Program-made: the position numbers and the translations under genes
Shown here: positions 13,248 through 26,329 of the stretch, piece by piece
Layout of the letters: each line of letters opens with the position of its first letter
How positions within the stretch are numbered: position 1 is the first letter of the stretch
From: Nymphaea colorata
Lineage: Eukaryota > Streptophyta > Magnoliopsida > Nymphaeales > Nymphaeaceae
Direction of reading: 5' to 3'
NCBI RefSeq assembly: GCF_008831285.2
Contig: NC_045140.1
Location: 21,450,370 to 21,514,369 of the forward strand
Length of the DNA: 64,000 nucleotides
Notes under the pieces: generated by a model
What the model was told of the DNA's origin: nothing
What the model saw: the letters and a program-made list of their open reading frames with translations, nothing else
Database searches by the model: none

Positions 13248-14057
13248 ATGGCGTCGTCTTCGAGTTCACCATGCGCAGCTTGCAAGTTCTTGAGGCGCAA
13301 GTGCCTGCCGGAATGCGTGTTCGCTCCCTACTTCCCGCCGGATAGCCCCCAGAAGTTCGCCAGCGTCCACAAGGTGTTCGGCGCCAGCAACGTCAGCAAG
13401 CTGCTGAACGAGCTCCACCCCAGCCGGCGGGAGGACGCCGTAAACTCCCTCGCCTACGAAGCCGAAGCTCGGCTAAGCGACCCCGTCTACGGCTGCGTAG
13501 GCGTCATCTCCATTCTCCAGCACCAACTCAAGCAGCTCCAGGCCGACCTCATCCGCGCCAGGGCGGAGCTCTGCAGCTACATGGCCTCCGCTGGCATCAC
13601 CGAGCAGCTGCCTACTACCCTCCTCCAGGCGGCTGCCTACGCTGCCCAGCAGCACCAGTCATCCGGCCACCACATGCAGTATCAGCAACACAGCTTTCAA
13701 GCGCCGTCGACCTTGTCGGACGTCGGCATCGGTCTGGGACTGGCGGGAGGGGCCTTCAGAGAAGGGCGGCAGCAGCAGCAGATGGTGGAGTCGCAACAGC
13801 TAGCGGTGACCGCCCCCACGCCGGCGAGGGCGCAGCTGGCGATGATGAGTAGCTACGATCACGGCAATCTCGGTAGGCTTGATATCGCTGCTTACGAGCA
13901 TGGAGCTGCAGCTGGCACAGGAGGTGGTTGCGGATTGGGTCTTAATGGGCCATCGACGGGGTTCATGAGCCAGCTTCTGCCACTCCGTCATCACCTGCAG
14001 CAACAGCATGCATCTGATGGTGGTGGTGGCAATGGATGCAACGGACCATCTTCCTGA
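13248..14057 (+). CDS. AS2: LOB-domain transcription factor, ASYMMETRIC LEAVES2 (LBD6/IG1) type
   Basis: A plant-specific nuclear DNA-binding protein. AS2 acts with the MYB protein AS1 to repress KNOX and abaxial genes and to set leaf polarity. The 269-residue frame is one exon. It opens with the AS2-like start MASSSSSPCAACKFLRRKC and shows the CX2CX6CX3C block at Cys9, 12, 19 and 23. The GAS block follows at about 37-85 (FGASNVSKLLNELHP, NSLAYEAEARL, DPVYGCVG), then the leucine-zipper-like VISILQHQLKQLQADL at 86-101. The signatures CKFLRRKC, ELHPSxREDAVNSLAYEA and GVISxLQHQL separate AS2 from other class I LBDs. The tail (115-269) is low complexity, rich in Gln, His, Gly and Ala. It is longer than Arabidopsis AS2 (199) and near maize IG1 (260). 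Residue 77 is Ser where most relatives have Arg (LRDPVYG). The coding DNA is far more GC-rich than its surroundings. Confidence 0.95.
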   Translation: MASSSSSPCAACKFLRRKCLPECVFAPYFPPDSPQKFASVHKVFGASNVSKLLNELHPSRREDAVNSLAYEAEARLSDPVYGCVGVISILQHQLKQLQADLIRARAELCSYMASAGITEQLPTTLLQAAAYAAQQHQSSGHHMQYQQHSFQAPSTLSDVGIGLGLAGGAFREGRQQQQMVESQQLAVTAPTPARAQLAMMSSYDHGNLGRLDIAAYEHGAAAGTGGGCGLGLNGPSTGFMSQLLPLRHHLQQQHASDGGGGNGCNGPSS

Positions 14058-15760
14058 CGTTCTCGGTTTGTCTTGGAGTTAGTCGAACAGTAATGGAACT
14101 CTTCATCCTCTTCATTCTTTCCCGGTAAAGAGAAACGAGTCTTCTCTCTCTCTCTCTCTCGCTCTGTGTGTGTGGAGGATATTATCGATTCCTGTGCGAG
14201 ATCAGGAAGTCATTTTGCTGATTGCAAGAAACCCATTAATTTTCCCCTTCCCCATGTGTGAGTGATTGCTGTTGGATTTCTCAAAGCCCAGATCCTCGCA
14301 TTCAAACGCGCCCTACTAATTAGAACATCCCCATCGTCTTCAGCATTCTTTTGGCTGCACAAAGCAGAAAATACTTTTCAATTGTTCGTCTGGAGCTTTT
14401 ATTTTTCCTTCTTTCGTGTTCGGACTGCAGTGGACAAGTTCATTGGTGGAGAGAAACGGCGATGCTTTTTAGTTATCGAGAAGAGGATTATTGAATTTCA
14501 ATCCTCTTGATCCCCCGTCTAGCATTTGATGCCCAAAGTAGGTGGCTCGTGATTGTTCGTATCTAACAATCATCTGTATGCTGATAAATGAACTGCTCAA
14601 AGGTGAACGGGATTTCGTATTCTCACAAGATGATGATGTGATAAGAGTTAATTTGTTTCTGTAGTGAAGTAGAAGCCAACTAGTAGAGATCGATTTCTAG
14701 TCATTCTACAAAACTTCAGATGTAAGTTGTCTGAGAACAGTTGTTCATGGCGGATGGATGACGAAAACTGGGGGAAAAGAAGAGTCGTTTCTTGGTGCTG
14801 AAAGCAAGGCCTTTTTCCTTTTTATTTTTATCAATGACGCGTTCATGTGGTCTTGATACACGCTTATTTGCACTTTTCTTGCTGGTGCAAGCTTCCGGTT
14901 CTCTTTTTTCTATTCACTGTCTGTGGATTTGCTGATTCCTGCCTTCTCTCGACAGGTTTTGGAGATCTTCCAACTACACGTGAGGACGGAGTTTTAAAAG
15001 CAGGAAGAAGCTAGAAGGCGGAAAGAAAGGCCTCGCTCGGGCCTTTTTCTTGAATCTTTTTACTCCACATCTCGGCCTCCAGAGTACATATATTCTTTCA
15101 TGGATGCGTTGAAGTTTGTAACTTCCTTTTCACCTTTTTGTGTTCACCTTTCAAATCCATCGCATGTTTTTACTTTGAGCTTCTGCTTTCCACCCTCGAT
15201 TTCGAAGAGCTCGAGTGCTATGTAATTGCCTCCTCCTTTTGTGTAACTACACTTAAAATTAATCTTTTACCATCTTTTCTTTCGGCAAAGCATTAGTAGC
15301 ATTCCATGGAAGTCGAGATACAGCAAATTAAAATTTCAAAAATTTCTATATGGCGTGTGAAAGTTCTTATTTCACAAACAGATTTAAGAATATAAGGATC
15401 GATGTACAACTTTAATTTATGGATCTCATTTTGAAAAAAAAAAAGAAACACCAATTTGGATATGTATGGACGTGTTTGAGATTGGGGGAAGAATGTCTTG
15501 GACAGAAATGTTGAGACGCTTCTGTTCCTGAGTAGATAGCTATTCAACCATTAAACACCACCTTAAAGGTAGGAAAGATGAAGACCATAGATAGCTAGTC
15601 CTAAGAAGCATATCAAGGTACACTGTCCACTATTTCAACATATATAAGCTTGTAGGCGTATGGCAGGCGACCTCCGCTTTATATAGACTGCACTATGTTA
15701 ACTAAATAAAAGTTTCAGCATAATTGGATTCTTTAACCCATTTTTGTTCTTGTGCGCTTT

Positions 15761-15796
15761 ATATATATATATATATATATCTGTGTGTGTGTGTGT
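15761..15796. repeat. compound (AT)n(GT)n microsatellite
   Basis: (AT)10 at 15761-15780 is followed after one C by (TG)7-8. Confidence 0.9.
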
Positions 15797-16342
15797 AATA
15801 TGAGTTGTTAATTAAATGATGGTTTACTAATATCATGCGTAAATTACTTTTAAAGTTAAAGCGATAATTAGAATTTTTTTTCCAAAAAATAAGTTTTTAT
15901 GTAGCACCTTGTAATCTATCAAATAGGTTGTTCAGGTGACTTTTTATATTTTCTTAGGTCATATATATTTGCTATGTATATGTGTATATATATATATATA
16001 TAAACCATTTGATTAACTAGACGAATAGTTTCAAACATGGTGCAACGGGTACATTTATTTGTCAAATTATAGATGTTAATTGATAATTTATTTACTTTTT
16101 TACATGATGCTACGACTTGAATAATTAGTAAGTACTGGATCAAACAACTCATCATCAATTGCATACTGTTTCCATATTTAATAAATATATACATATATAT
16201 TTACACGCACAGACTAACTAAATATAAAAACTAGAAAAACAAAAGAGTATTTTAAATTTGGTAAATATGCCGTACTTTGTGAAGGATTGGTTAAATTGTT
16301 CAGACGACTCATAATCAACACACATAATGGGTGTGGTGTGAC

Positions 16343-16391
16343 TATATATATATATATATATATCGAAAGAGAGAGAGAGAGAGTGTGTGTG
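16343..16391. repeat. compound (TA)n-(GA)n-(GT)n microsatellite
   Basis: A TA run, then a GA run from about 16369, then a GT run to about 16391, back to back. Confidence 0.9.
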
Positions 16392-18039
16392 TCAAAAGGT
16401 AGTGATGCAGCCAACTCATGAGCAGCAGGAAGGACGCGTTAGATATGGGCAAACTCGATTTGCAACAATAGGGAGCGGGGCCTTTGGAGTCTTTTAATTA
16501 GTGCCATCCTTCTGACTGACCGGAAACTTCTATGCTGTTTACAGTAACAGGAGAACTGCTCGATTCGATTCCTCCTTTTTTGTTTTTTTTTTTTATCAAC
16601 GCTTGCTTTCGTATGTCGAGGGCCTAACTTACAGTAGTACATATATTTTATACATTTGTCTTCCAGTGTGGACCTAAAGCTCTTCTTGGCTTTTTTGTTC
16701 GTTAGTGGAATCCAGTCCCTTCCTCTGACCTGACAGGCAAGTGGAGACTTCGACGCCTCTCCCTTTATCACTTCTTTATTCTGTTGCGTACTGCCGCTTC
16801 GATGTGCCCAGCAAGCAGCCCTTCGCTCCGACGGCCGATCGTGAGCCCTCCTCCCCCTTTTGAGTCGCACGCATCCCTTTGAGATCATTCCTTATGTTCT
16901 TTCCGGTGATCGGCCGGTGGTTTCTTCGATGGTTTCTCTTTCAAGTTTATTGTTGCAAATCCGTTCCCCTCTACCGCTATTAACAAGTTTACTACTTTTG
17001 CTTTTCTTTTTCATTTGGGGTGTGCGTCTTTCATATATAAACCCTTCTTTTTAATGGTTTTGTGCGCAACACTGTGATAATTGTTTCGCTGTTCACCTAG
17101 ATCCAGAAACAGCCCTCAACCCTTTAAGGGTCGTTGAAATAAGAAAGGGGCTTGGGCTTTTTCGATGCAACTGAGACAAATCTGACCTTGAGATTTCCTT
17201 TCGTTTTTCTGCAACTCTGGATCTGATTTTATCCTGACCTTCCAACCATTCTATGGATAAATCCTCAACGCCGTGGCGTTAAGGTTGAAAGAATCTGAAC
17301 CAACTATAATTGTATTAGAAAAAAAATCAAATGATTAGGGGACTGGGTATATACTTGGGCAGTTTATCTTCTGCTACTCTTTCAAGACGATGCTTCTTTC
17401 TTCCAATTCAAAAAGCAAAACAGGGGAAATTGGGGACAGAATGATTTGCAAATTGCAACAGTACTCTAGTTTAGGAAAGAAATGAAATAAAAACAAGGGG
17501 CCATTGAGGAAATGTATAGCTATTTACGCGTGTTCATCTACAGAGCTTGATGTTTTTCCGTTCTCGTGCTTGCTCCGACCCCAGGAGAAGGTAAGGTCCC
17601 CAACTGAAATAGGGAAGCATGGTTCCAAATCTCTTTTTCTGTTTCTTCTTCCGAAATGTAACACAACAGAGGATGATCTATTTGGAGAAGCTAGGGTGGG
17701 GGTTACTTGGATGGGCATGTCAGAGCTCAAATAATTCAGATATATCCGACTGAACCAGATTAAATCTGTGGAATATGGAAAAAATTTTCAAAAGCAAAAA
17801 GAAAATTGCATCAGATTGGTGTTGGAAAATGATATCAGATGAGATTTGGATTTACACGAATATATGATCAGATAACAATCCAAATGTAAAATGACCGGGG
17901 GATGTTCTGTGCTCGTATTCAATTTTGCCGGTCAACGTTAATAGTAACTTAGATTTCATATAACATATAGTTGTGACTTCAATAATTGCATTCGGATACG
18001 ACACTGTTTTTCTTCATCTGCATTCCGAACCCCATATAT

Positions 18040-18570
18040 GACAATTGATTTACCAGATGTGCTGTTCCTTGAGAAGGGCAACCATACAAAACAGGCACAG
18101 ATGGACGCAATTCAATGTTCATTAATAGTTGGCAGCTTGCAGTATGTGTAGACTTAGCAGGAGTCCAAGTATTTCCCATGCAGTTAGAATGCTTTGATGG
18201 TATAAAGTCTACTACAGGCTACGTTTTCAGGTGGTGCAATCTCTTAGAGGAGTGCGAAAAATCAGCTATTACCGCTCCCATCATGGAGGCTGAGTTTATT
18301 GCATTACATGAAACATACTTTGCAGGCCCTTTGATTCGAAGAACTTCATAACACAGCTCACGACGCTCGAGTCCATTGGGAGGCCACTTAATGTTTATTA
18401 TGAAGATGAAGTTGTGGTGTCCTCCAAAACAACAAAAGTACTATAACATGTAAACGTAAGAAATTGAAGAACTAACGAAATCAAATCAACTAGGGAATAC
18501 TTGAAATATGAATTAGTACCCAGGAGACGATTGTATATCCTTTCACTAAAGGGCTAGAGCACTAGGATTG
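18040..18570 (+). mobile_element. decayed Ty1/copia retrotransposon fragment (RT tail and RNase H)
   Basis: Translated pieces line up in order with the end of a copia polyprotein. First comes QAQMDAIQCSLIVGSLQY (after the reverse transcriptase, compare a typical YASAVGSLMY). Then DGIKSTTGYVF, and ITAPIMEAEFIALHET, the RNase H core (KSTTGYVF, TEAEYxA). Further on are NFITQL, ESIGRPLNVYYEDE and finally YPFTKGLE, like the conserved DPLTKGL end. At least one frame change and several stops separate these pieces. The upstream integrase and RT domains and any LTRs are not visible, so this is a short inactive relic. Confidence 0.85.
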
Positions 18571-19177
18571 TTTTCCTCCGAACCCATCTTCTTCCCCGAT
18601 CTAACCAAAACAGATGCCCAATGAGTTGTCTAACACCAACATACGCCAAATGGTAGTTCGTAGATCAAGATAAGCTCGGATATGTCAGCAAAATCACAGT
18701 TGTAAACATGGGTGTCCATTAGCTCTCTCATCTCTTCATGATCCCCCACTTTATCCTAAATTAATGCGTCTTCTTCATCTCTGATCCACAGCGATGGATA
18801 TTGCATCAGGTATAATCTTCGATCTGAACATAATTTGGAGGTGAACGAAAATTTAAATGTTGTATTTTGAATTAAAGTGAACCAACAATACTAAGGCAAA
18901 TCTCCAGTAAACATGATGGTGGGTCGGGACTCAAAACTCATATAATATCAAACAGAGTGAAAACCGAAAGAGAAAAGACTAGAATGGCTGCCAGCAAGCT
19001 AATGGACGGTGGAGATCGTGAATCTCTTTCAAAGAAGATCCGCCGGATCATGGGGCATGAGCCCTCCTAAAAGCCCCGACCCTCTGTTCAGTTTTGCCGC
19101 CATGGTGTTCTGACCGTCCTTCCTCCTCCTCTTTTTGAGCCAATGGGGGTGTCGACTGAATAACTCTCCCAAACGGT
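18571..19177. other. spacer and promoter of the OSB gene
   Basis: About 600 bases between the copia relic and the OSB start codon. No gene seen. The last 150 bases become GC-richer and probably hold the OSB promoter and leader; no clear TATA box was found. Confidence 0.45.
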
Positions 19178-22100
19178 ATGAGATGGGCGGCGACGGCTGT
19201 GTCTCTTCTGAAGCCGAGGCTGCTGCCCAAAACCCTCATCGGGCCTTCCCTCAGAGTGCGTCTCTCATCTCAGTCGGCGGGAGAAGCCGACGGACGCAGT
19301 TTCTTCAGAGGAGCGAGTTACCACTCGGTGAACGCGAGCTCGCCCACTCCCGATTCCGAAGACGGCAGCTTCGTCTATCGTCAAGCCCTGAAATTCCAAC
19401 GTCCGAACGCGACCAAGTTGCAGCCTCACCTCCGCAACTCCGCGAGCTTCATAGGCACCATTATTCGCCCTTTCATCAAATTCATTAATCACGAGCGGAT
19501 TTTCTGCGTGTATTCGAAACTTCGATTGTTGCCGCCACCTCCGGGGAAAGGAGGCCGGCCGCTCTGGTGAGCCCTTCCTTCGACACCCGTCGACCTTTTC
19601 TTTACGTCGATTGACTTGGTTCAATTTCTTCTTTTCCGTCCAAATACCGTCCTCTTTTTGTCTTCTAACCAGTCCGTTGGTTAAGCATTTTTGAACGTCT
19701 TGATATTGACTCATGTCCACTGGTACCTTTTCGGCCATTAGTTGATCGATTGACTGTTTCTAGATTTAGTTGGTGTATTGGACGTAAACGCTTTGTGTGA
19801 GATTGCTTATGTTGGGATTGGTTGGACAGGATTTTTGTGGACTTCTACGATAAAATGGCTCGAATAGCATCACGCCATCTGAAGCCCGGAGATTTTGTCT
19901 ACGTCTCCGGCCATTTGGATTACTTCACCGTAGGCAATAATGATGGTGGAAATGGGAAAGCGCTCATGTTCTACAAGGTTACCCAATACATTCTACTGAT
20001 TTTCTAGTTTAGTTTTCGCTTTCCCTGTTTCGGAAGGTAGCGTTTCAAATCTTGATAAAAATTTGCTGTTGTCTGTAGGCATCCTTCCATGCAATGCTAG
20101 CAGTGTTTTTGTTCTGCACTTTGGCTTTTCTGTATGTGAATGTGTAGGTATAAAAACATTTGGATAAGTTGCAACTGCTGTCAATATAGGTTTTGATAAT
20201 TCATTAGTTTTAGGTGAGCTTCGAGCGTTTGACTCAATTCGTTGTTTCTGAGTTGATCTGCTCACTCTTCAAACAGTATGTTTTTGAAATCTAAAATTTT
20301 GAAAACCTAATAATAGGAAATTAAAGCTTCATGTGAAATCTTATATGTTCTTGGTTTCATCGTTTGGTTTAATTCCTACCATGTTGGTTCTCGGTTGAGC
20401 TGCTAACTGGTAAGTGGCAGTCAGTATTAACGCATTCGTCATAGTTGCGGCCCTTTTGATGTCTTCCTATATACTGCATCATATTCCCCTCTTGAAGGAT
20501 TCTAGCATCTCTGTCTTTGATGTCTTTGCAAAAGTTGAAACTATAAGCATGCATGAATGGGAGACGTACCGTTCTTGTGATTGCATTGTATGTTGGTTTT
20601 ATAAGCGGAAGCCTTATGCATACTGAAACATTAATACTGTCATTATTTATGACCAGCAACAAGAAAAATCCTAGATCCATGCTTTCTCTCTGCCTCTTCC
20701 AATTTCAAGTAGGAAAGAAATCCAAAGGCATATTTCAATTTTAAGAGTTTACCTGAAGTAGGTGGGTCCTTCTATAGGTTGCACCTCCCCAACTCTGGAA
20801 TCACTTTCTTGTAACTGTGGATCCAATTCACAAAACTCTTTCAACTGCTGGAATGTTCATGAGAGGTTGTTCTGACAAGCTGTACTTCCCTTTCTTGTCT
20901 TTTCTCATTGTTTGCAATCATTACCTGGTTGTATGGGCCATTTACAAATATGGAGTTTCTCCATCCAAAGGATAATCTGGCATTTGGGAGACACTTTTTC
21001 GAATGGTTGTCTGCATCATCTGTTAGTATTTTTAAAACTCTGGAGAGTGCCCCTGCATTTAAGAGACCATGGATATTGTTTCATGAATTGAAGTTGAAGG
21101 ACCTTTCTTCATTTGTTTAGCTAATGCAGATAGGTGATCAGAGGAATCTGGGAGATAACATTAGATGCATCATACATAGGATTAGTAGTCGAGCGCACTA
21201 GGTGTTGGTCCTCCAAAAACAAAATGGCCTTGGCAGGCACCTAGGCAGATCAAAAGTTGTATGTGAAAGAAAAAGATGAGGAGGAAGGAAAATAAGGAGA
21301 AGAAACACAAAAAAAAAAAACTAGGAGAAAGGAGCGAAAGCACAAGAAAATGAATAAGAAAAGGTATAAGTAAAATAAGGAGAAAATAGAAGAAAAAATG
21401 GAACTTTTTTTTCTTTTACTGACGCCCATAGGCACCCCGGCCTAGATAAAAGGGTAAGCACCTAAGGTTTGACATTTTGGCTACTAAGCACACTGGTGCT
21501 CTCTTTGTGTTGTGCTGTTGGTACATGATGTGTATGGACTTGTGGGTTAGAAAGTTAGAAACTTCCAAAATGTTATTTTAGTAACTGAATTTTTTTATAT
21601 TATTTTTGCACAAACATATTATTGAACTATCTTTTTTGAAATTAAATTTGTGGTGAATCTTGGTGCAATTTTTGGCCCTATTGCTTGAGAGTGTATATTT
21701 TCAGAGTATTCTACCAAATAATCCATGCTCGCTATGCAGGTCATCGTAAAGGATTGGAACTTTGTTCAACCTAAGCTTGAAAGTACTAGCCAATCAAATG
21801 TGGAAAGATTTGAGGCACAAGAAGCAGAAATAGCAAATTTTAGTGAGTTACTCTTTTGCATGTTACTTAGTATAGTGGATCTCTTTCATGTAGCTGGACA
21901 AGGAAATTTTTGTTCAGTTTTCTCAAAGTACAACAGTGTCTACAGTTAGTATCCTTGGAGAATCCAACGAGAATAATTTTGAGGTCCATTCTGGAGTTTA
22001 GCACTTTTTAGTAACAAACGAGATTGTAGCTGGCTGTTGAGGATCACAAAGTCTAGCCTTGAAATATTGAAGAGAAGATATTGTACTTCAACAGACATAT

Positions 22101-23017
22101 GGGGATCATGAGAGAGACTTCCCTGATAAATTGAAAAAAATATCTGCACTCTCAAACTGTGAAAAGTTGAGTTTGAACTTGTCTGTATGAGGTTCAACGA
22201 CTCCGAGAAACATTAGTCTATTGTCTCACGGGTGACTGTTGACAAGGGATAAGCTTGAAAATAGATGAAAAAACTGAATTCTGGTGTAACATAGGGGAAC
22301 TAGCTCAAGTAGGACAAAATATATACCTATGTCACAAGGGTGCAGGTGCTGATACAGGTATAGCTGTATAGGTGCAGACACCAATACGGAGCAGAAAAAC
22401 AGAAATATGTGCAGCACTCACATCCATGCCCAGCTGTGCTGAAATAGATTTGGTGCCCTTCTAGGCATGTCCGTGTGACATAGTCATACGCCCCTTGTAG
22501 GCCAGGTTGATCATATGTATTTATTCAAACAAGCGCTTACAGTAGTGGCTCCCTTTGTGAAAAGAATTAATAATGAAAACAGGTTGGATGCATATGAACA
22601 TGACTGTTATAATTATCATTCTAATTTGTTAGCTACTTTGCTAATCGGGGTTTTTTATTAATTCAGTTTTAGGTGATAAGAACTGTGAAAACAAAGAAGA
22701 TGATCCGCTGCATTTGTGGATGTTGTTCTTTGCTAGCCCTCTCGAATGGTGGGACAATAGGCGGGATAAGGTATTCTTTCTTTCTTATGCCTCCACCTAT
22801 GAAATCAAGTAATATACAAATTCAAACTCTTGATGACTTGCAGAGGAATCCAAGGGCCCCAGACTTTGTTCACAAGGACACACGTGAATGTATATGGATT
22901 CGTGAAACAGATCCACCTTGGGTCAAGTCACAACTCAAACTTACTGACAAGAGAATGGAAGATCATGGACTAATGAATCTCAGAAGAAGTCGGGAATGTG
23001 CTGAGTGGAAATTTTGA
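19178..23017 (+). CDS. OSB: organellar single-stranded DNA-binding protein (OSB family)
   Basis: OSB proteins bind single-stranded DNA in mitochondria or plastids and restrain illegitimate recombination of organelle DNA. Five coding exons join in frame: 19178-19566, 19830-19977, 21740-21842, 22667-22770 and 22844-23017, all GT-AG, giving 305 aa. Residues 1-35 are rich in Arg, Ser and Leu without acid residues, as in an organelle-targeting peptide. Residues about 75-195 form the SSB-like OB fold (NSASFIGTIIRPFI, then FVDFYDKMARIASRHLKPGD, FVYVSGHLDYF, YKVIVKDWNFVQP). One family-specific PDF module follows (LHLWMLFFASPLEWWDNRR, then NPRAPDFVHKDT and DPPWVKSQL). There is a single PDF module; some relatives carry two or three. 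The start is chosen because it alone gives a targeting peptide in frame; an overlapping ATG at 19135 is in another frame. Which OSB paralogue, and mitochondrion versus plastid, cannot be settled here. Confidence 0.93.
19978..21739 (+). other. OSB intron 2 (1.76 kb) with dispersed-repeat content
   Basis: The largest OSB intron. At 21190-21470 it carries CCTAGGCAG/GGCACCTAGGC-type phrases flanking a purine-rich GAA/AAG stretch, which looks like an old dispersed repeat. An open stretch after a TATAG acceptor at about 20778 is exon-like but has no good donor, and the SSB fold is complete without it. Confidence 0.5.
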
Positions 23018-24669
23018 ATTTAACCGCCTGCTTCATTGGTGGCCCGTCTCAACTGGTTCACCTGCAATGGGGTAAGTTGCTCAAACTTAGTGGTGACCGT
23101 CATAGAGACTTCTTTTAGAGGCAGCTGTTAAGTTGGACTTTCACACATATTGGTGGATGTGGTAGGTTTCCACCTTTCTCTCATATAACTTTGAGAACAA
23201 CAATCTTTATCAGTTAGTTCAATCTGCTATTCTTTTTGTGCCCTACCTTTTGTATAGTTTCTCATTCACCATGAGCAGCAGTATTCTCAATTCCATGGAA
23301 TCCGGAGATGCAGGAGGTTTTAGTTCCCCGCGCAGTTTTTCAGAAATTTCAGTACATAGAAATCCGATGTCATCTAGTGGCAAAATGAAATGTCGCAAGC
23401 TACATCTTTTGAATCCTTTATATAAACCCAGAGACGTCATCTAATATCGCAAGTCCATGAAGGCATTTTGTGGGAATGAGGGGTCTAATTTTTCTGCTAG
23501 GAATGTAGCTCGCTCTGACAACGTCCATTTCCTTAATATAGTAGGGAGCGTGATGCAGAAGAGTAGCTTCTTGTAACAGAATTGACCTTTCAAGGAACAA
23601 CAAAACGTCCTTGTTTGAATATTTTACATTTAACCGCCTGAATGAGACAAAAAAACGGTTGAAAATGAAAAATTTTGCAAGCTTTTTCATAGAAAAGGTA
23701 ATTTTCCAGATGCTTTTAACCTCTCCTCTAGCCAAGCATTCTCCAGTACAGTGAATTTGTGATACGCATCTATCTTTGTCAATCCAATTTTACTTTTATC
23801 CGAAACCAATTGATTGAAGTCAGATTTTTGAAGGATGTCCGAAGAGATCCTTCAGTTCGATCGTTGTTAGTCGCGGCATGTTTACGGGTTTTGGAATGTT
23901 AAGACATCAAGAAACGAATGTCCCCTGCTAGTGGGGAACAATATCCTTACCATTCGCCGAAATTCCTCACATTTTTGAATTTCTGACTTTGAGTAGAGAT
24001 GATAACTAGGCCATGAGTTTTACTAATTCAGCTAGTTGTTTTGATAGATGAATAGTGTAGCACTTTATTAACTACATCTTGTGGGGCATAAGACGCGATG
24101 TTCTTTGAGCTCCACGCCAACCTTACTGTCGGCCCATGCATAGTTAGACGGATCAATTTCGTGGCCGAAACACGGGCGGTGATTGAAACTCAATTCAAAA
24201 TGTTACCAGTGAGAAGAATATTATAAAAAAAAAAGGCCTGCTTCCTCTGTGTGTGTGAGAGAGAGAGAGAAGTGTGAAAATTTCCAATAAATAGCGCAAA
24301 ATTTATGGTGAGGCACAGACAATTAGGCAAAAAACAAAAAAGGAAAATAGAAGAAGCCCTTTTGATCAGAAACGCTGACGCACCACCTACGCTATGGCTG
24401 CAGTGTCTCAAAATTTCAGATTCAGCTGCTCATTAAGCCACTATGTATATGCCAACAGAAAAGCGGGACATCCACATTTCATGTCACAAAATAGAGATTA
24501 AAAGCTCAATTAGCTTACTAATTTCCAATTAGAAAAATCGAGGTATTGGCAAAACAAACCAAAAGGTAAAAAAGGGCAAAAACCAAACTCGCTCTCCTCA
24601 GAGTCCTTCCAATACATTCTTCAGTAAGCCTCTAGAGTAGGCTAAGAAAAACAATCCTCTTCGGATTTC
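23018..24669. other. convergent intergenic region between OSB and RPS20
   Basis: Contains the 3'UTRs of OSB (from the left) and RPS20 (from the right). No conserved coding region seen. A short GA run lies at about 24254-24272. Confidence 0.5.
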
Positions 24670-26298
<1,629 letters not shown>

Positions 26299-26329
26299 TG
26301 TTTTTAAGAAGCGCTACTGTCAAAGAGCC

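Larger units (their letters stand above)
14058..18039. other. 3' flank of AS2 gene and AT-rich spacer
   Basis: The first kilobase probably holds the AS2 3'UTR, with a CT run at 14143-14161; its end is not determined. The rest is AT-rich spacer with simple repeats at 15761-15796 and 16343-16391. Degenerate CAGATT/GATTTGGATT-type phrases at 17750-17900 resemble those at 58.96-59.24 kb. I recognise no gene; open frames at 16439-16888 (-) and 16860-17054 (+) have no family features. Confidence 0.5.

Noticed and set aside
20779..20880. Exon-like open stretch in OSB intron 2 after a TATAG acceptor.
   Set aside because: No consensus donor follows, and joining exon 2 directly to 21740 gives the expected continuous SSB-fold sequence.
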